Of a DNA stretch of 22,297 nucleotides, positions 10,997 to 20,000 are shown one piece after another. This DNA comes from Pezizomycotina sp. ARF18 (lineage: Eukaryota; Ascomycota), in assembly GCA_002224055.1 (NCBI GenBank), contig AZLU01000389.1, positions 1 to 22,297 on the forward strand. The letters run 5' to 3'. How positions within the stretch are numbered: the stretch's first letter is position 1; every line of letters starts with the position of its first letter. Both the position numbers and the translations under genes were made by a program. The notes below the pieces were generated by a model. The model did not search any database. It was given only the letters and a program-made list of their open reading frames with translations, and was not told where the DNA came from.

Positions 10997-11160
10997 CCAG
11001 TGAGGTAAGAACTCCATAACGTGCTCTCGACCTACATCGCGGATGTGAGCGAAACCAGACAATACTCCTCTCGTCACTTAAGCATTTACATCCTTTCAAT
11101 AGGCCAGTCTACTTGTCATTTCGGGGCGTACCGGTATATCCTCTCTGGAATCTCACGAAA

Positions 11161-12208
11161 ATGGTCAATTTCAGCAGCATCCCCACCGAGATTATCACAG
11201 AGATCTTCGTGAACCTCGATTACATCACGTTAAAGCTCAAACTTAGGGGCGTTTGTCGACGATTTAGAGACATTATAAAGCTCGCCGAAGACCGTCGTCT
11301 CCGCGCTAAACTATTCCTTCCCGAAGCAAACCCATCAGGGAGCTTTAAAAAACGACACCCAGCGACAAGGCAACGAGCACGAAATAGATGGCGGTACGCA
11401 AAGCGGATCGCAGGACAAGTCACTCAGCACGGCCAGGTTTCTCGAGGCGCCTCCCGAGGTTCCGATAGAGGAGGTTTCGGTAGAGGAGGTTTCGGCAGAG
11501 GAGGACGCCAACCACAAGTGCAGGAATCCGCAAGTGAAGATCCTACCGTGCAAAGCGCTGCTACCGATCGTGACTACTGCTACCAGATCCACCCGTGTTT
11601 CAAATTCCTCAAGTTTAAGATCATCTACGAAGATCTCAGTACCAACTACTATCGTAAGTCCGTTGATGATGTCGGCTTCGTCCATCCCTTACCGCACATT
11701 TACCTCTTGCGGAAGCACCTTGCTCGAACGAGAAAACGCCCTATCGGACGAAATACCGGCTGAGGCATTCTTGGAAGCGGAACCAGAGATGCCTTTCTTT
11801 TGGTCCAAAGGCATCAAGCCTGCGGGATTTACCGTTGGCCAATTCGTTACAGCTTTGTCAACCGGCTGTGGAGTGGCCCGCATACCTGAACGAGGCCGCA
11901 AGGCGTGCCCTGACGGTCTATCCTACATCTCGGTCGTCGATTATTTGAATTACAACAGGCTAAATTGCAGCCGCCTCGGGGAGTACAGTTGCTTTCATAT
12001 TAGTCCTGCTATATTCACAACAAACCAAGAGCGTTCACCAAATATCGAATGGTATCAAGATGCGCAAATTGTCTTCCGGATCGAGTATATTGATCAGAAC
12101 GACGATCGTGACGACGACGAGTTTGAGGAAGATAACCGCTACACGGACCCTGAAGGCTCAGAAGAGGACAGTTGGGATTTAGAGCCGGTATTTACAAGGT
12201 ATAAATAG
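11161..12208 (+). CDS. F-box protein, right member of the divergent pair, frame-disrupted
   Basis: The start ATG at 11161 matches the paralogue's start, and the stop is at 12206-12208; about 350 residues after frame correction. The F-box reads IPTEIITEIFVNLDYITLK...VCRRFRDI, then KLAEDRRLR as in the divergent neighbour. The middle, read in the frame that aligns with the paralogue, has DGGTQSGSQDK and an acidic stretch IEEVSVEEVSAEED. Then come YCYQIHPC, FLKFK, ENALSDEIPAEAFL, FTVGQFVTAL, NIEWYQDAQIVF and a strongly acidic C-terminus (NDDRDDDEFEEDN). Frame changes occur at the A6 run at 11346-11351, near 11510 (one C short in GCCCAA), and around 11660-11690. The region 11450-11520 can also be read as GGFGRGG repeats in another frame, which I reject because the paralogue lacks it. 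Presumed SCF substrate receptor; the acidic tail is shared in character with the F-box/LRR gene but not in sequence. Confidence 0.82.
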
Positions 12209-12683
12209 GAAGGGCGTCGTTTGAGTCCCTTGTAATCGCAAGACTCAGTACGACTACACGCACTAGATAACCTACGAGTGCTCTTTAATACCTCAAGGAT
12301 AATGTAATACGACAGAAATCAGAAGGTGGAATTAAATAGTGAGAGCAGCATTTCGGACTGCATTTCATAAATGAATTTATTCTTATTGAAGTTAGTATTA
12401 TCGTTTAGAGTTTTAGGGTATCTTGTTATGTTGCAATTTTATATTCGTAGCACTTATTCTGATATTTATCTCAGTGTAATGAATCTTCAGGCTCCGAGCA
12501 TGCACATTTCTCCTCTTGCCTATTGTTCAATACTACTACTATTAGCAACTTTCAGAGGTCACCGATTGTCTCGGAACTACTAGAATCAATTTTCGTAGTA
12601 GAAGATGCCAAAATATCACGGACCGCGCAAGCAGACATGAGCGAAAAGGTGTTCAATATATATATATATTCTGTCTATCTCAT

Positions 12684-12742
12684 CTGCGCGCTGGCGCAGC
12701 TGCAAATGCCGTTCGTCTCAGCTGCAATTTTTCGCAGCTGAG
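12684..12742. repeat. two adjacent inverted repeats (hairpins)
   Basis: First hairpin: CTGCGC (12684-12689) and GCGCAG (12694-12699) around a 4-nt loop. Second: CTCAGCTGC (12717-12725) and GCAGCTGAG (12734-12742) around an 8-nt T-rich loop. Both are perfect stems. Three CAGCTG copies occur in about 50 bp of otherwise AT-rich DNA. Confidence 0.85.
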
Positions 12743-12859
12743 CTAGACACCCTCCCTAACAACATTGCAGATAACCAAATAACAAAACAAAATTTTAATA
12801 ATTTAAAATATACGAGTCATCACTGAGCCAAACGTTACTCCGCTACTAATACAAAATAA

Positions 12860-12883
12860 AATAATAATAATAATAATAATAAT
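12860..12883. repeat. (AAT)8 microsatellite
   Basis: Eight perfect AAT units in non-coding DNA. Confidence 0.95.
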
Positions 12884-13060
12884 GACAGAAGTTGCTTAGT
12901 AGATATTATAAGTGTAAACATTACATTGGAATCTAGAGGTATGTGAGATGTAAGCCCGCCAGCCTCGGATGCGGTCGCATATTCGCTATCATGGCTCTAG
13001 ACCTTATACTAGTAGAGAAGGCATTTAGCCTTTTATGAGATTTTCCAACATGTATACACC

Positions 13061-13083
13061 TTTTTTTTTTTTTTTTTTTTTTT
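13061..13083. repeat. T23 tract
   Basis: A pure run of 23 T on the plus strand in intergenic DNA, the longest homopolymer of the window. Confidence 0.95.
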
Positions 13084-13399
13084 CATTCACGATGACAGTC
13101 ACAACGAGTAGGGAAGAATATGTTTTAGAGCCCGTTTTAAGGAATTATATTAATGCTTTTATGCGTAGGAGGATGGGCTTATATTCCATCAACTCTCTAC
13201 TTATCTCAGTAAATGACTAAAGTACAGAAAAATGAAAGGAAAGGAGAAACGCCGTGTTTGTTGTATGCAAAAACCAAGTAACCAAATGAATGACCGTTAT
13301 GAAGGAGTGACACCCGCCAAAAAGAGAATGAAAATATCAAAATGCAATAAAAACCATTTGGCCCATCAAACAAAAGAATGCATTAAAAATATAAAAACC

Positions 13400-13421
13400 A
13401 AAAAAAAAAAAAAAAAAAAAA
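13400..13421. repeat. A22 tract (U22 in the sense of the wall-protein transcript)
   Basis: A pure run of 22 A on plus, 19 nt beyond the stop of the minus-strand secreted protein gene. In that gene's sense it is T22 in the presumed 3' UTR, mirroring the arrangement at the kinase gene. Confidence 0.95.
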
Positions 13422-13440
13422 GATCTATCACAGCCCCAGC

Positions 13441-14113
13441 TCACAGCATAGCAAACACAAGCCCCAAAGCACCGAGCACTACCGGCAGCTTAACCGTGAA
13501 CATGCCAGCACCGCTCTCGAACGCACCCGAAGCCGAAGCAGACGGAATCGAGGGGACGGTCGGGTTCGTGGAGTTACCGCCGCCAGTAACGGTACCGTTG
13601 GAGTGCGGCGCACCGGTACCGAGCGGTACAGCGGCGCTGTAACTCGTCACCAGCGTCGGCGCAGCGTAAGTGGGCGAGGGTGCCTCGGAGCTACCGCCGT
13701 AGACGGGTTGTGCCGTTTCGGTCGGTACGGGTGCTTCGGAGTTATAAAGCGCCGGAGACGATTGGTAGGTGGGTGGAGCGGAGTTGTACGATGGCGGTGC
13801 GGACTCGTAAGGGGCTGGAGCGGAGTTGTACGATGGCGGTGCGGACTCGTAGGGGGCGGGAGCGGAGTTGTACGATGGCGTGCGGACTCGTAAGGGGCGG
13901 GAGCAGAGTTGTAGCTCGGGGCGCCGGTTTCGTACGATGGGCGTTGTTGGGTGCTAGAGTCGCGGTCGGGAAGCCAGCGAGCAACGAGGATGTGTCGTAG
14001 CTGGAGAGGTCGTTGACGACGGTAGGGAAGGTTTCTAGGTTGTCGACGGTTGAGGCGTACTGAGCCGCAGCGGCGGTGGAGAGGAGGGCGAGGGTGATGA
14101 ACGAGCGAGTCAT
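13441..14113 (-). CDS. secreted, probably GPI-anchored repeat protein, frame-disrupted
   Basis: The start ATG is at 14111-14113 and the stop at 13441-13443; 224 residues if two missing bases are restored. The N-terminus MTRSFITLALLSTAAAAQ is a signal peptide with likely cleavage before Q. A Tyr/Ser/Pro/Ala-rich region has 14-residue tandem repeats (SYNSAPAPYESAPP). A Ser/Thr/Gly-rich stretch with NGT and NST glycosylation sequons follows. The C-terminus is a small-residue site (SGAG) followed by a hydrophobic tail (VVLGALGLVFAML), the pattern of a GPI-attachment signal. It is probably a cell-wall or surface protein; no enzyme domain is visible. The frame is lost at about 13954 (CCC where CCCC is expected) and at 13878-13881 (one repeat copy reads GCACGCC where two others read GCACCGCC). 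Both look like one-base losses. A TATA box and a pyrimidine-rich leader precede it. Confidence 0.83.
13774..13898 (-). repeat. 42-bp tandem repeat (14 residues)
   Basis: Three units, 13774-13815 and 13816-13857 (42 bp each) and 13858-13898 (41 bp), nearly identical; a diverged partial unit follows to about 13915. The third is one base short in the stretch encoding Ala-Pro-Pro, which breaks the frame of the secreted protein gene. Confidence 0.93.
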
Positions 14114-14280
14114 TTTGAATATTGTTTAGAATGTTAAAAAATTGTTGAGAGACTGGCTGGTTAAAGAAACGACTGTAGATTGGTCTCTCTTTGATGATTA
14201 TGGAGGATGATGAAGATTGGAATGAATGATGTAGAATAGAAGTAGATACTGACTGGATGGTGGTGGGATGGGAGGGGATC

Positions 14281-14287
14281 CTTTATA
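14281..14287 (-). promoter_or_regulatory. TATA box of secreted protein gene
   Basis: TATAAAG on the minus strand, 168 bp upstream of the ATG. The leader between them is rich in pyrimidines (CCCCTCCCATCCCACC, then CAATCTTCATCATCC) as in well-expressed fungal genes. Confidence 0.6.
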
Positions 14288-15040
14288 TCAGCGAACGTAG
14301 GGCCTCGCCTTGCTTCCCACTCCCAAGAAAAAACATCCCCAACGTCAAGACCATATTTTTTCTATATTAAGAATAGAACATAAACATCTGGTAGTATTCG
14401 GCGACAGCGTCTTTGTCATATTATCTCATAGGCGAGTGAGTACATATTGTCATCATACAAATGCTATCGATTGACAGAGGTAGCTATTCATGGTGGGGCA
14501 AAGAATAATAAATTCCCGCTGCAACGGTTCCCCCCCCTCCCCCCAAGGAAAATTTTTATTTTTTTATTTGGAAAAATTCTCCCTCACAGCCCTCTTCGTC
14601 TTCCTTTCCTTTCTTTCTTTCTTTCTTTTTTTTTTCCTTCTCACGCCACCTACTAACCCAGAAACATCCACGGCATCTTGCTTCCGCGCCTTCGATGATG
14701 CAGCTTCTAGCCTTTTCTTGCTAACCACCTCGTCTCCATTTAGAGAGGGCTCGTGCGCCAAGTGTACACGCAAGCTCGGTGGTGGACGATCGTATCGGTA
14801 CGGATCATCCCAGGGGGTCCCCTAACCATTACTGAAGACGGAATCATACTAGGTTAGGTGTTCGCCTAGCTAATCGGTGGCTATGGCAGATAGGATCATA
14901 GTACTATACTTTCTTTATCAGCTACATGCTACACTGGTTTATCTCCGCCAAAGTTCCCCTCCATAGTGGTCGGTGAGCAAGGGTACCCGACCGTGGATGT
15001 TCCCGGAAAACTGGGTTGGTCGGTGAGGCAGTGCAATTGT

Positions 15041-15061
15041 AAAAAAAAAAAAAAAAAAAAA
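15041..15061. repeat. A21 tract
   Basis: A pure run of 21 A on plus, intergenic. Confidence 0.95.
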
Positions 15062-15335
15062 TTTCCTGGCCATTTCTATTTTCTTTTTAACTTGTACCTG
15101 AAATGCCCAGCAGCTAAAAACTCTCACACTACCTACTAGGAGTATTACAAAGTATTTTAATAGGCGACTGATCGATCGATTTACCAGCATTTCACTTGCT
15201 GAAGACTGCCTTATCTAGTAAAGGGTTTTCTTGGGATGCGGAAGAGCCTTGTTTTTTCCCGGTACCGGATGAATATGAGCGAGGTTGATGTTGCTATTTT
15301 TATCTGAGAGCTTTCGCTTGAAAGACAAGAAAAAG

Positions 15336-15356
15336 TTTTTTTTTTTTTTTTTTTTT
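15336..15356. repeat. T21 tract
   Basis: A pure run of 21 T on plus, about 95 nt beyond the stop of the minus-strand candidate gene at 15452. Confidence 0.95.
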
Positions 15357-15451
15357 GAAGAGCTCTTATCGATAGCGAAAGCTACCTAGCAACGTTGCAC
15401 AACATCCAAAGACCAGCTCATGAAACATTTTCTCCTTGAAAAGCTATCCTG

Positions 15452-15960
15452 CTATCCTACCGCCTCGGTTGCGTAAGCTGCTTTTCCGGAACGGGGTCTC
15501 GCAAAGGTTTTCTTCGCAGCGAAGTTCAAGAATTTTACTTTCTTCATAGATCGGAACTGGTTCAGACAGGATGGGTTCCGAGGTAAGTTGTCGAATAGCA
15601 GTCCGGCGCTTCGAAAGGAGGCTTGAGAATTGTCTCTTCCGCGTAAGTTGTTCACGAGGGTCCGGGAGACATCGGCAGGGCCTAAGGACAAGATGCTTTA
15701 CAAGTTTTGTTCAACTTGCGGACTCTTTCGTTCATATCTTTTGAAGGAGGTAGTGGGACTACCCGAAGACACTTTCATGATCGAAATCTGAAGCAGTGCC
15801 GCCATTCTTTTTCTTGAAATGGCGATGGTGTTTTTCTAATATTGCGAGGCCATTTCTTAAGGCATTCATGAGCTTCGGATTTGCGAATATGCTGTCCTCA
15901 TTGTGGTCAAAATATGATTGGCAGCACTCTCTTCAACAATCCTGACCGCCGAATGGACAT
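15452..15960 (-). CDS. unrecognised basic protein, frame-disrupted
   Basis: A candidate gene of about 170 residues. The ATG is at 15958-15960 and the stop at 15452-15454. Following the best frame gives MSIRRSGIVEESAANHIL, NEDSIFANPKLMNALRNGL, AILEKHHRHFKKKNGGTASD, PPSKDMNERVRKLNKTCK and finally SMKKVKFLNFAAKKTFARPR before the stop. Restoring one base in GGG (about 15938), AAA (about 15903), GGG (about 15770) and a fourth near 15681 links these pieces. That is the same defect type as in the recognised genes and supports real coding. No signal peptide, membrane segment or known motif is seen. The last third can also be read in another open frame, so the C-terminus is uncertain. Function unknown. 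Confidence 0.5.
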
Positions 15961-16130
15961 AGTACCAACTCAAATACCAATACCAACATCAAAATTAAGC
16001 CAATTTAATAATAATAATTAAAAAAAAAAAAAAAAATATGGTTATACCTAATAAATCAACAAATATTCATAAAATAATTAAAAATATAAAACATCCGTAA
16101 TAATATTTTGAAGCCCAATATTGTTATTAT
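15961..16130. other. AT-rich spacer with A17
   Basis: A short spacer between two minus-strand candidate genes, with several AAT units and an A17 run at 16020-16036. It may be the promoter region of the 15452-15960 gene. Confidence 0.6.
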
Positions 16131-16906
16131 TTATATTAAACAACAGTCTGGGACCCTATTAAACAATACGCAGTCGTCCTCCAATAGGTCCCAGCAGCAA
16201 TCCTCCCGCATTATTACCTCCCTCGTTTTCTCCCGCAGGGATGCGACCACGCCCATTAACAGAGCGTTGGGGCAGTCAAGGGGCAAGAAGTTGGCAAATC
16301 TCATCCTCGCAAAAATTTAGGCCATGGGAAATATATTTTGGATCTCGAGCCTGGCGTCAGGATCCATGCCTTGGATGATGTTGGCAACTCCTATCGATCC
16401 CGCGGTCAATAAATGCAGGCTGTGGAGGAAGTTCAGGACCAACCCGCAATACATCCCTCCAAGAGTATCAGGTTGCATTCAAAGTCAGTACAGCCAGCAG
16501 AACTTGGGAGAGGTCTCAAAAGCTCATGAGCTTACCTCGAAGTCCTCGTTTGGAGATTTTTGTAATTGACTTGCTGGTTCCTTATGTTAAGCTGACCGGC
16601 GACGACACCGTTGCGCAGGGAGTTTCATTTTGCCGTTTTTCTTTGAAGGTCTTCCAGACAAAGGTAAAAGAACGGCGAGCCGAAAAGCGATGAGGAGACC
16701 ATCCGCTGTATACTCCGCTCCGGCGCATTTGTGCCTACGGGCGTGGACTTTACGGTAGCCAGGATTTCTAGGGTGGCGCTGACGATAAAGGCAAAAAGGT
16801 CTTCAGCTGGAATGTTCTTGTGTTAGGCCGAAATCCCGAGTAGAATATTCAATATTAGTAGACTTGCTGGTCCAAATATCGAACTTTCGCATCTGGTTTC
16901 GACCAT
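16131..16906 (-). CDS. unrecognised protein, frame-disrupted, with in-frame stops
   Basis: Candidate ATG at 16904-16906. The frame then gives a hydrophobic start (GPASLLILNILLGIS), one TAA, and a 60-residue open segment (NIPAEDLFAFIVSATLEIL, APERSIQRMVSSSLFGSPFF). A second segment ends ASQLQKSPNEDFE at a GTAAGC donor (16535), and a 79-nt intron with CTGAC branch (16457-16535) can join it to GMYCGLVLNFLHSLHLLTA if one G is restored at the acceptor. The segment NIIQGMDPDARLEIQNIFP meets TAA at 16319-16321, after which the same frame stays open (FARMRFANFLPLDCPNALL) to TAA 16131. So the C-terminus is either at 16319 or, if that stop is an error or mutation, at 16131. The plus strand is also largely open here, so the strand is not certain. 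No family recognised. Confidence 0.38.
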
Positions 16907-18331
16907 TTTTTTTTTAGGTTATTCTCCTTCCAGAATGGGGATTTTAAAGTATCACAATACAGGTAAAAACGAGGGGAGAAAGCGGCGGAGGATGATGAAT
17001 TTCTGCGACAATTATTAATTAACTAGGAGACCTTTGCGGAATATATTACAATACTTAAATTAACGCATCCAGAAGAGCACAAGGGCTATCACGATTTAAA
17101 TGTTTCCTGAAACCACGAAAGGAAACTTAGAAGTATTCATCATGCCGACTAATCTTTACGGAAGGAGGTGGGCGTAGCGAGGACCACAATATAAAAAAGG
17201 AAGATGAAGATACCAAATTCCCTAGATTTAAAGCTAGCATGACATAAAACGGCAGTATACGGCCAAGTGAGCGCTAGAAACATCATGCTATATAGGTAAT
17301 AACAACTACTGCCACGCAAAGGCACCTAAGCGAAGGACACACTCTCGGGGTTTGATAGGTTTCTCAGAATAGAAAAGCTAGGAATTATATATCATCGCAG
17401 TAGCATTCAACATTTCTTATAGGTATCTCTTTAGCGGGTACAGTTTTCAGAGTGAGTATGAGTGTCAATGCGTCTTTTCTTAAACAAATGTATAGGATCG
17501 AATACTTATCGAAACAAATGAACCACGGATAGGAAGATAGTCACTTTAATCGAAAGAAATGTCGGCAAGAGCGGCCGAGTAACTAAGGAAGATAGGAGGT
17601 TTAAGTGCTTAGTAAAGTTAATGACTTTGAAAGCGGTAGCTGCTGGAGGAAATTTACTACTGGCGAGTATCTGCTTATTTAACTTAGTACCCGAGTAGTT
17701 CCAGTTGAAAAGGACCGTAAGTTCCAACTGGCCTGTGGATTGGTGCATTTCGTTTTTTCGGGGCGTTTTCCTACATAATTCGCCATCTTCCTCTACCGTC
17801 CATGGACCTATTCACCTATAAATGGCATTTAATATTGATCGATATTCTTCGACTTTTATTTTTGGTATTCAATTAGATATCATTCATAAATTTAGTATTT
17901 CCTTCTAGAATTTGAACAATACCCAGATCTACGTACCTCAAATAACCTCTTTGTCAGCTGCCCTTTACTCCAGGTAGAGTAGACTTCTTCACCCCTTTCA
18001 GTGTCCGTGACGAAAGGTGAGATATGGGGAATTGCACGACTTGGTAGTTCCGCTGCTTCATGGGGTTTTGCACATCAGCATACGGCCGTTGCCATACATC
18101 CCCTGATAACCATTTAAACTATTCGAATTAAAGACTTTAAAGGAGCTTTCGGGATCTAGGAATTCGTTGTTGTCATAGTGGGGCAAAGGAGGTATCTGAC
18201 ACGGCGTTGGAAATTTCTCTTACAGATGGATTTTCAACATTCCCGACCGCCGATACCGACGATCCATGTCAATAGACGGAGCCATAGGTCATCTGGATTT
18301 TTATGGATACGGACGGCACGGCGGTGGGAAG
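16907..18331. other. intergenic
   Basis: No recognisable gene. The longest open stretch, 17506-17748 (-), is hydrophobic and has no motif. No tandem repeats. Confidence 0.55.
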
Positions 18332-18451
18332 TTTTTTTTTTTTTTAAACCAACGAATTGTTAGTGATTCATAAACATTCCGTTGCGTTTCGTTTCCATTC
18401 TCTATCTCTGTCTCTCTCTCTCTCTCTCTCTTTTTTTTTTTTTTTTTTTTT
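18332..18451. repeat. T14, (TC)10 and T21 tracts upstream of GNAT gene
   Basis: T14 at 18332-18345, (TC)10 at 18411-18430 and T21 at 18431-18451. The pyrimidine block ends 69 bp before the GNAT start codon on the same strand and so forms its proximal promoter or leader. CT-rich blocks are common at fungal transcription starts. Confidence 0.9.
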
Positions 18452-18520
18452 AGTATTACCAGGTTTTTCACCAGACCAAAGCAAAAGGAAAAGTCTTGGC
18501 TGCGCAGTTGGAACTGCATC

Positions 18521-19588
18521 ATGACGCCACAATCTACGCCCACGCCTCCCCTTCCTCCGCGATCACCGCCTTACGCTCCCGCAGCGCCTCCCGAAATCGC
18601 TAGCGCTGCTTCGCGTCCTGCAGTCGCCTGTGCGCAATCACGCGAGGGCTCGTCTTTGCTAACTTCCCGAGTTTTCCGGGGATTCTACTGCTGTTCCGGA
18701 AGATTACGTACTCGTCGCTCACGTGGAAGTTTTCCCGGCGACCCGAATGCGAAGTGCATGCGCTGGCGGGGCAGGTTCACCTATACTCATCGCTAGATGA
18801 TCACGATGGTAATGTACCGCAAGATGTAGAGGAGAAGGCGAGGAGTATGTTGAGGGTGTTTTTAAAGAAGATGTGCGAGGTTTCTTTTCCGAGGACGGTG
18901 GGGCGAAGGAGGGTGTCGTTTCGGAGGAGGAGGAGGATTTTGTGACGAAGCAGGGTAGGTTTGGGTTGGAGGGTAATAGTTCTACTACTACTACCTCGGA
19001 GAAAAAGACAAGGAAGAGGTAAAGAAGAGAGAGTAGGAATATTATTCGGTTCATTACACATACGCTCAGTCGCCATACTCCGCGACGAGTTTGAAAGTAG
19101 TGCAGTGGCACAACGTATGGCGGAAGTACATATTCACCCAAAGCGCGCGGACGAAATCGTCGTGCCACCTTTACCACCAAATCTACACCTCCGAAACGTA
19201 AAATACGACGATTTACCATACGTCCTATCGAAAACTAGTATTCCGCGTACGGCAGACCAGCTCAGCCGTCTAACAACGTCGTATATACAATGAACAAGAA
19301 AAATTGATAGTGTGGTGCTTCGAGAGTATCGACGGGAGTTTTATTTCGCTGTTTGTGGATGAGGGGTATAGGGGAAGGGACTGGCGAAGGTTGTAGCGCT
19401 GGAGTTACGGAGACGGAGTGCCGAGAAGGGTGGGAGTGGGGATGATGGGGAGGGGAGGATGTGGGCACATGCGGATGTCGGGGAGGATAATGTTAGTAGT
19501 AGGGGCGTTATGAAAGTATTGGTGGAAGAGTAGTTGGGAGATTAGTTGGTTGGGGGTGGATTTGGAGGGAGCGAGGGTGCTGGAGTAG
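18521..19588 (+). CDS. GNAT-family N-acetyltransferase, frame-disrupted
   Basis: Recognised as a fungal GCN5-related N-acetyltransferase with an N-terminal extension. From the ATG at 18521: MTPQSTPTPPLPP, then LPQRLPKSLALLRVLQSPV, LVFANFP, EDYVLVAHV, RRPECEVHALAGQVHLYSSL, an acidic linker with EEEEDF, VGILFGSLHIRSVAIL, and PPLPPNLHLRNVKYDDLPYV. The catalytic region is LIVWCFESIDGSFISLFVDE followed by GYRGRGLAKVVALELRRRSA, the acetyl-CoA pyrophosphate-binding R-x-x-G-x-G/A loop. WAHADVGEDNVSS and WEISWLGVDLEGARVLE end at TAG 19586-19588. The frame is broken at several places, among them 19376-19378 (GGG for GGGG in the R-G-R-G motif), about 19291 (one A short), within 18560-18760, and in the C-terminal VMKVL segment. 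The substrate is unknown; likely soluble. A long open frame on the opposite strand (18719-19219) is a shadow. Confidence 0.8.
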
Positions 19589-20000
19589 GCATAGCTGCAA
19601 GAGGTTGGAGGGGTTTTTAGTGATTGTATTTTGTGTTTTACATAGACTATAGAAAATTAATATATACAGATAGAATATAATGGCTGCTAGTGGCAGACGT
19701 TCTTATAAAAGCTACTGATGTCCCAGGATTTACGATACAAAACATTTATAAAGATTGCGGGCGGATTGATAAAGACAACCACTACCTAGAAATATCTGCC
19801 CCGATAGTCTCCGCACATTTCACTCTTCTTTCAATGGGGATGCATTTGAGTCAATTTATGGATGCGCGTGATGACAAGAGAATTTAAAAGATTTTAGTGA
19901 TCCATATGGGGTGTCTCTCTCATAGCCTTGTATTACTGTTATACCCCGGGGGATCCCATGCCGGTGGTGAGTATCGTATACGCTGACTCTTCTCATTTCC
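19589..20000. other. region downstream of GNAT gene
   Basis: Contains an open stretch on + (about 19690-19887) encoding ATDVPGFTIQNIYKDCGRID and DARDDKRI without an ATG at its start. It has a slightly coding-like RNY bias but no motif. It could be an exon of an unrecognised gene or chance. Confidence 0.35.

Larger units (their letters stand above)
10329..11160. other. shared intergenic region of two divergent F-box genes
   Basis: An 832-bp head-to-head spacer. Each side has a TATA box in the right orientation (10528-10535 on minus, 10989-10996 on plus). Between them is A/T-rich sequence with no open frame worth reporting. Confidence 0.6.
12209..13399. other. AT-rich intergenic region
   Basis: No gene seen. 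It holds a short TA repeat (about 12657-12669), a pair of GC-rich hairpins (12684-12742), an (AAT)8 microsatellite (12860-12883) and a T23 run (13061-13083). Open stretches such as 12523-12741 have no motif. Confidence 0.6.
14288..15451. other. intergenic
   Basis: No gene seen. Contains a CTTT-type repeat near 14606-14640, an A21 run (15041-15061) and a T21 run (15336-15356). The decamer GGTCGGTGAG occurs twice (about 14969 and 15017). Open frames here have no motif. Confidence 0.6.

Noticed and set aside
11450-11520. GGFGRGG repeat resembling an RGG RNA-binding region
   Set aside because: It appears only in a shifted frame. The frame that aligns with the divergent paralogue reads an acidic IEEVSVEEVSAEED stretch.
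11640-11740. Intron with a GTAAGT donor at about 11654 in the right F-box gene
   Set aside because: The segment aligns in another frame with coding sequence of the paralogue, so a frame slip explains it better, although an acceptor that restores the frame does exist.
13603-14000. Arg/Gly-rich plus-strand frames with repeats
   Set aside because: They are the antisense of the 42-bp repeat in the secreted protein gene, which has a signal peptide, GPI-type tail and promoter on the minus strand.
18719-19219. Long minus-strand open frame (166 codons) with a hydrophobic segment
   Set aside because: It is antisense to the GNAT gene, whose plus-strand motifs (W.F....DGS, R-G-x-G loop, WAHADV) are specific. 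The minus frame has no motif.
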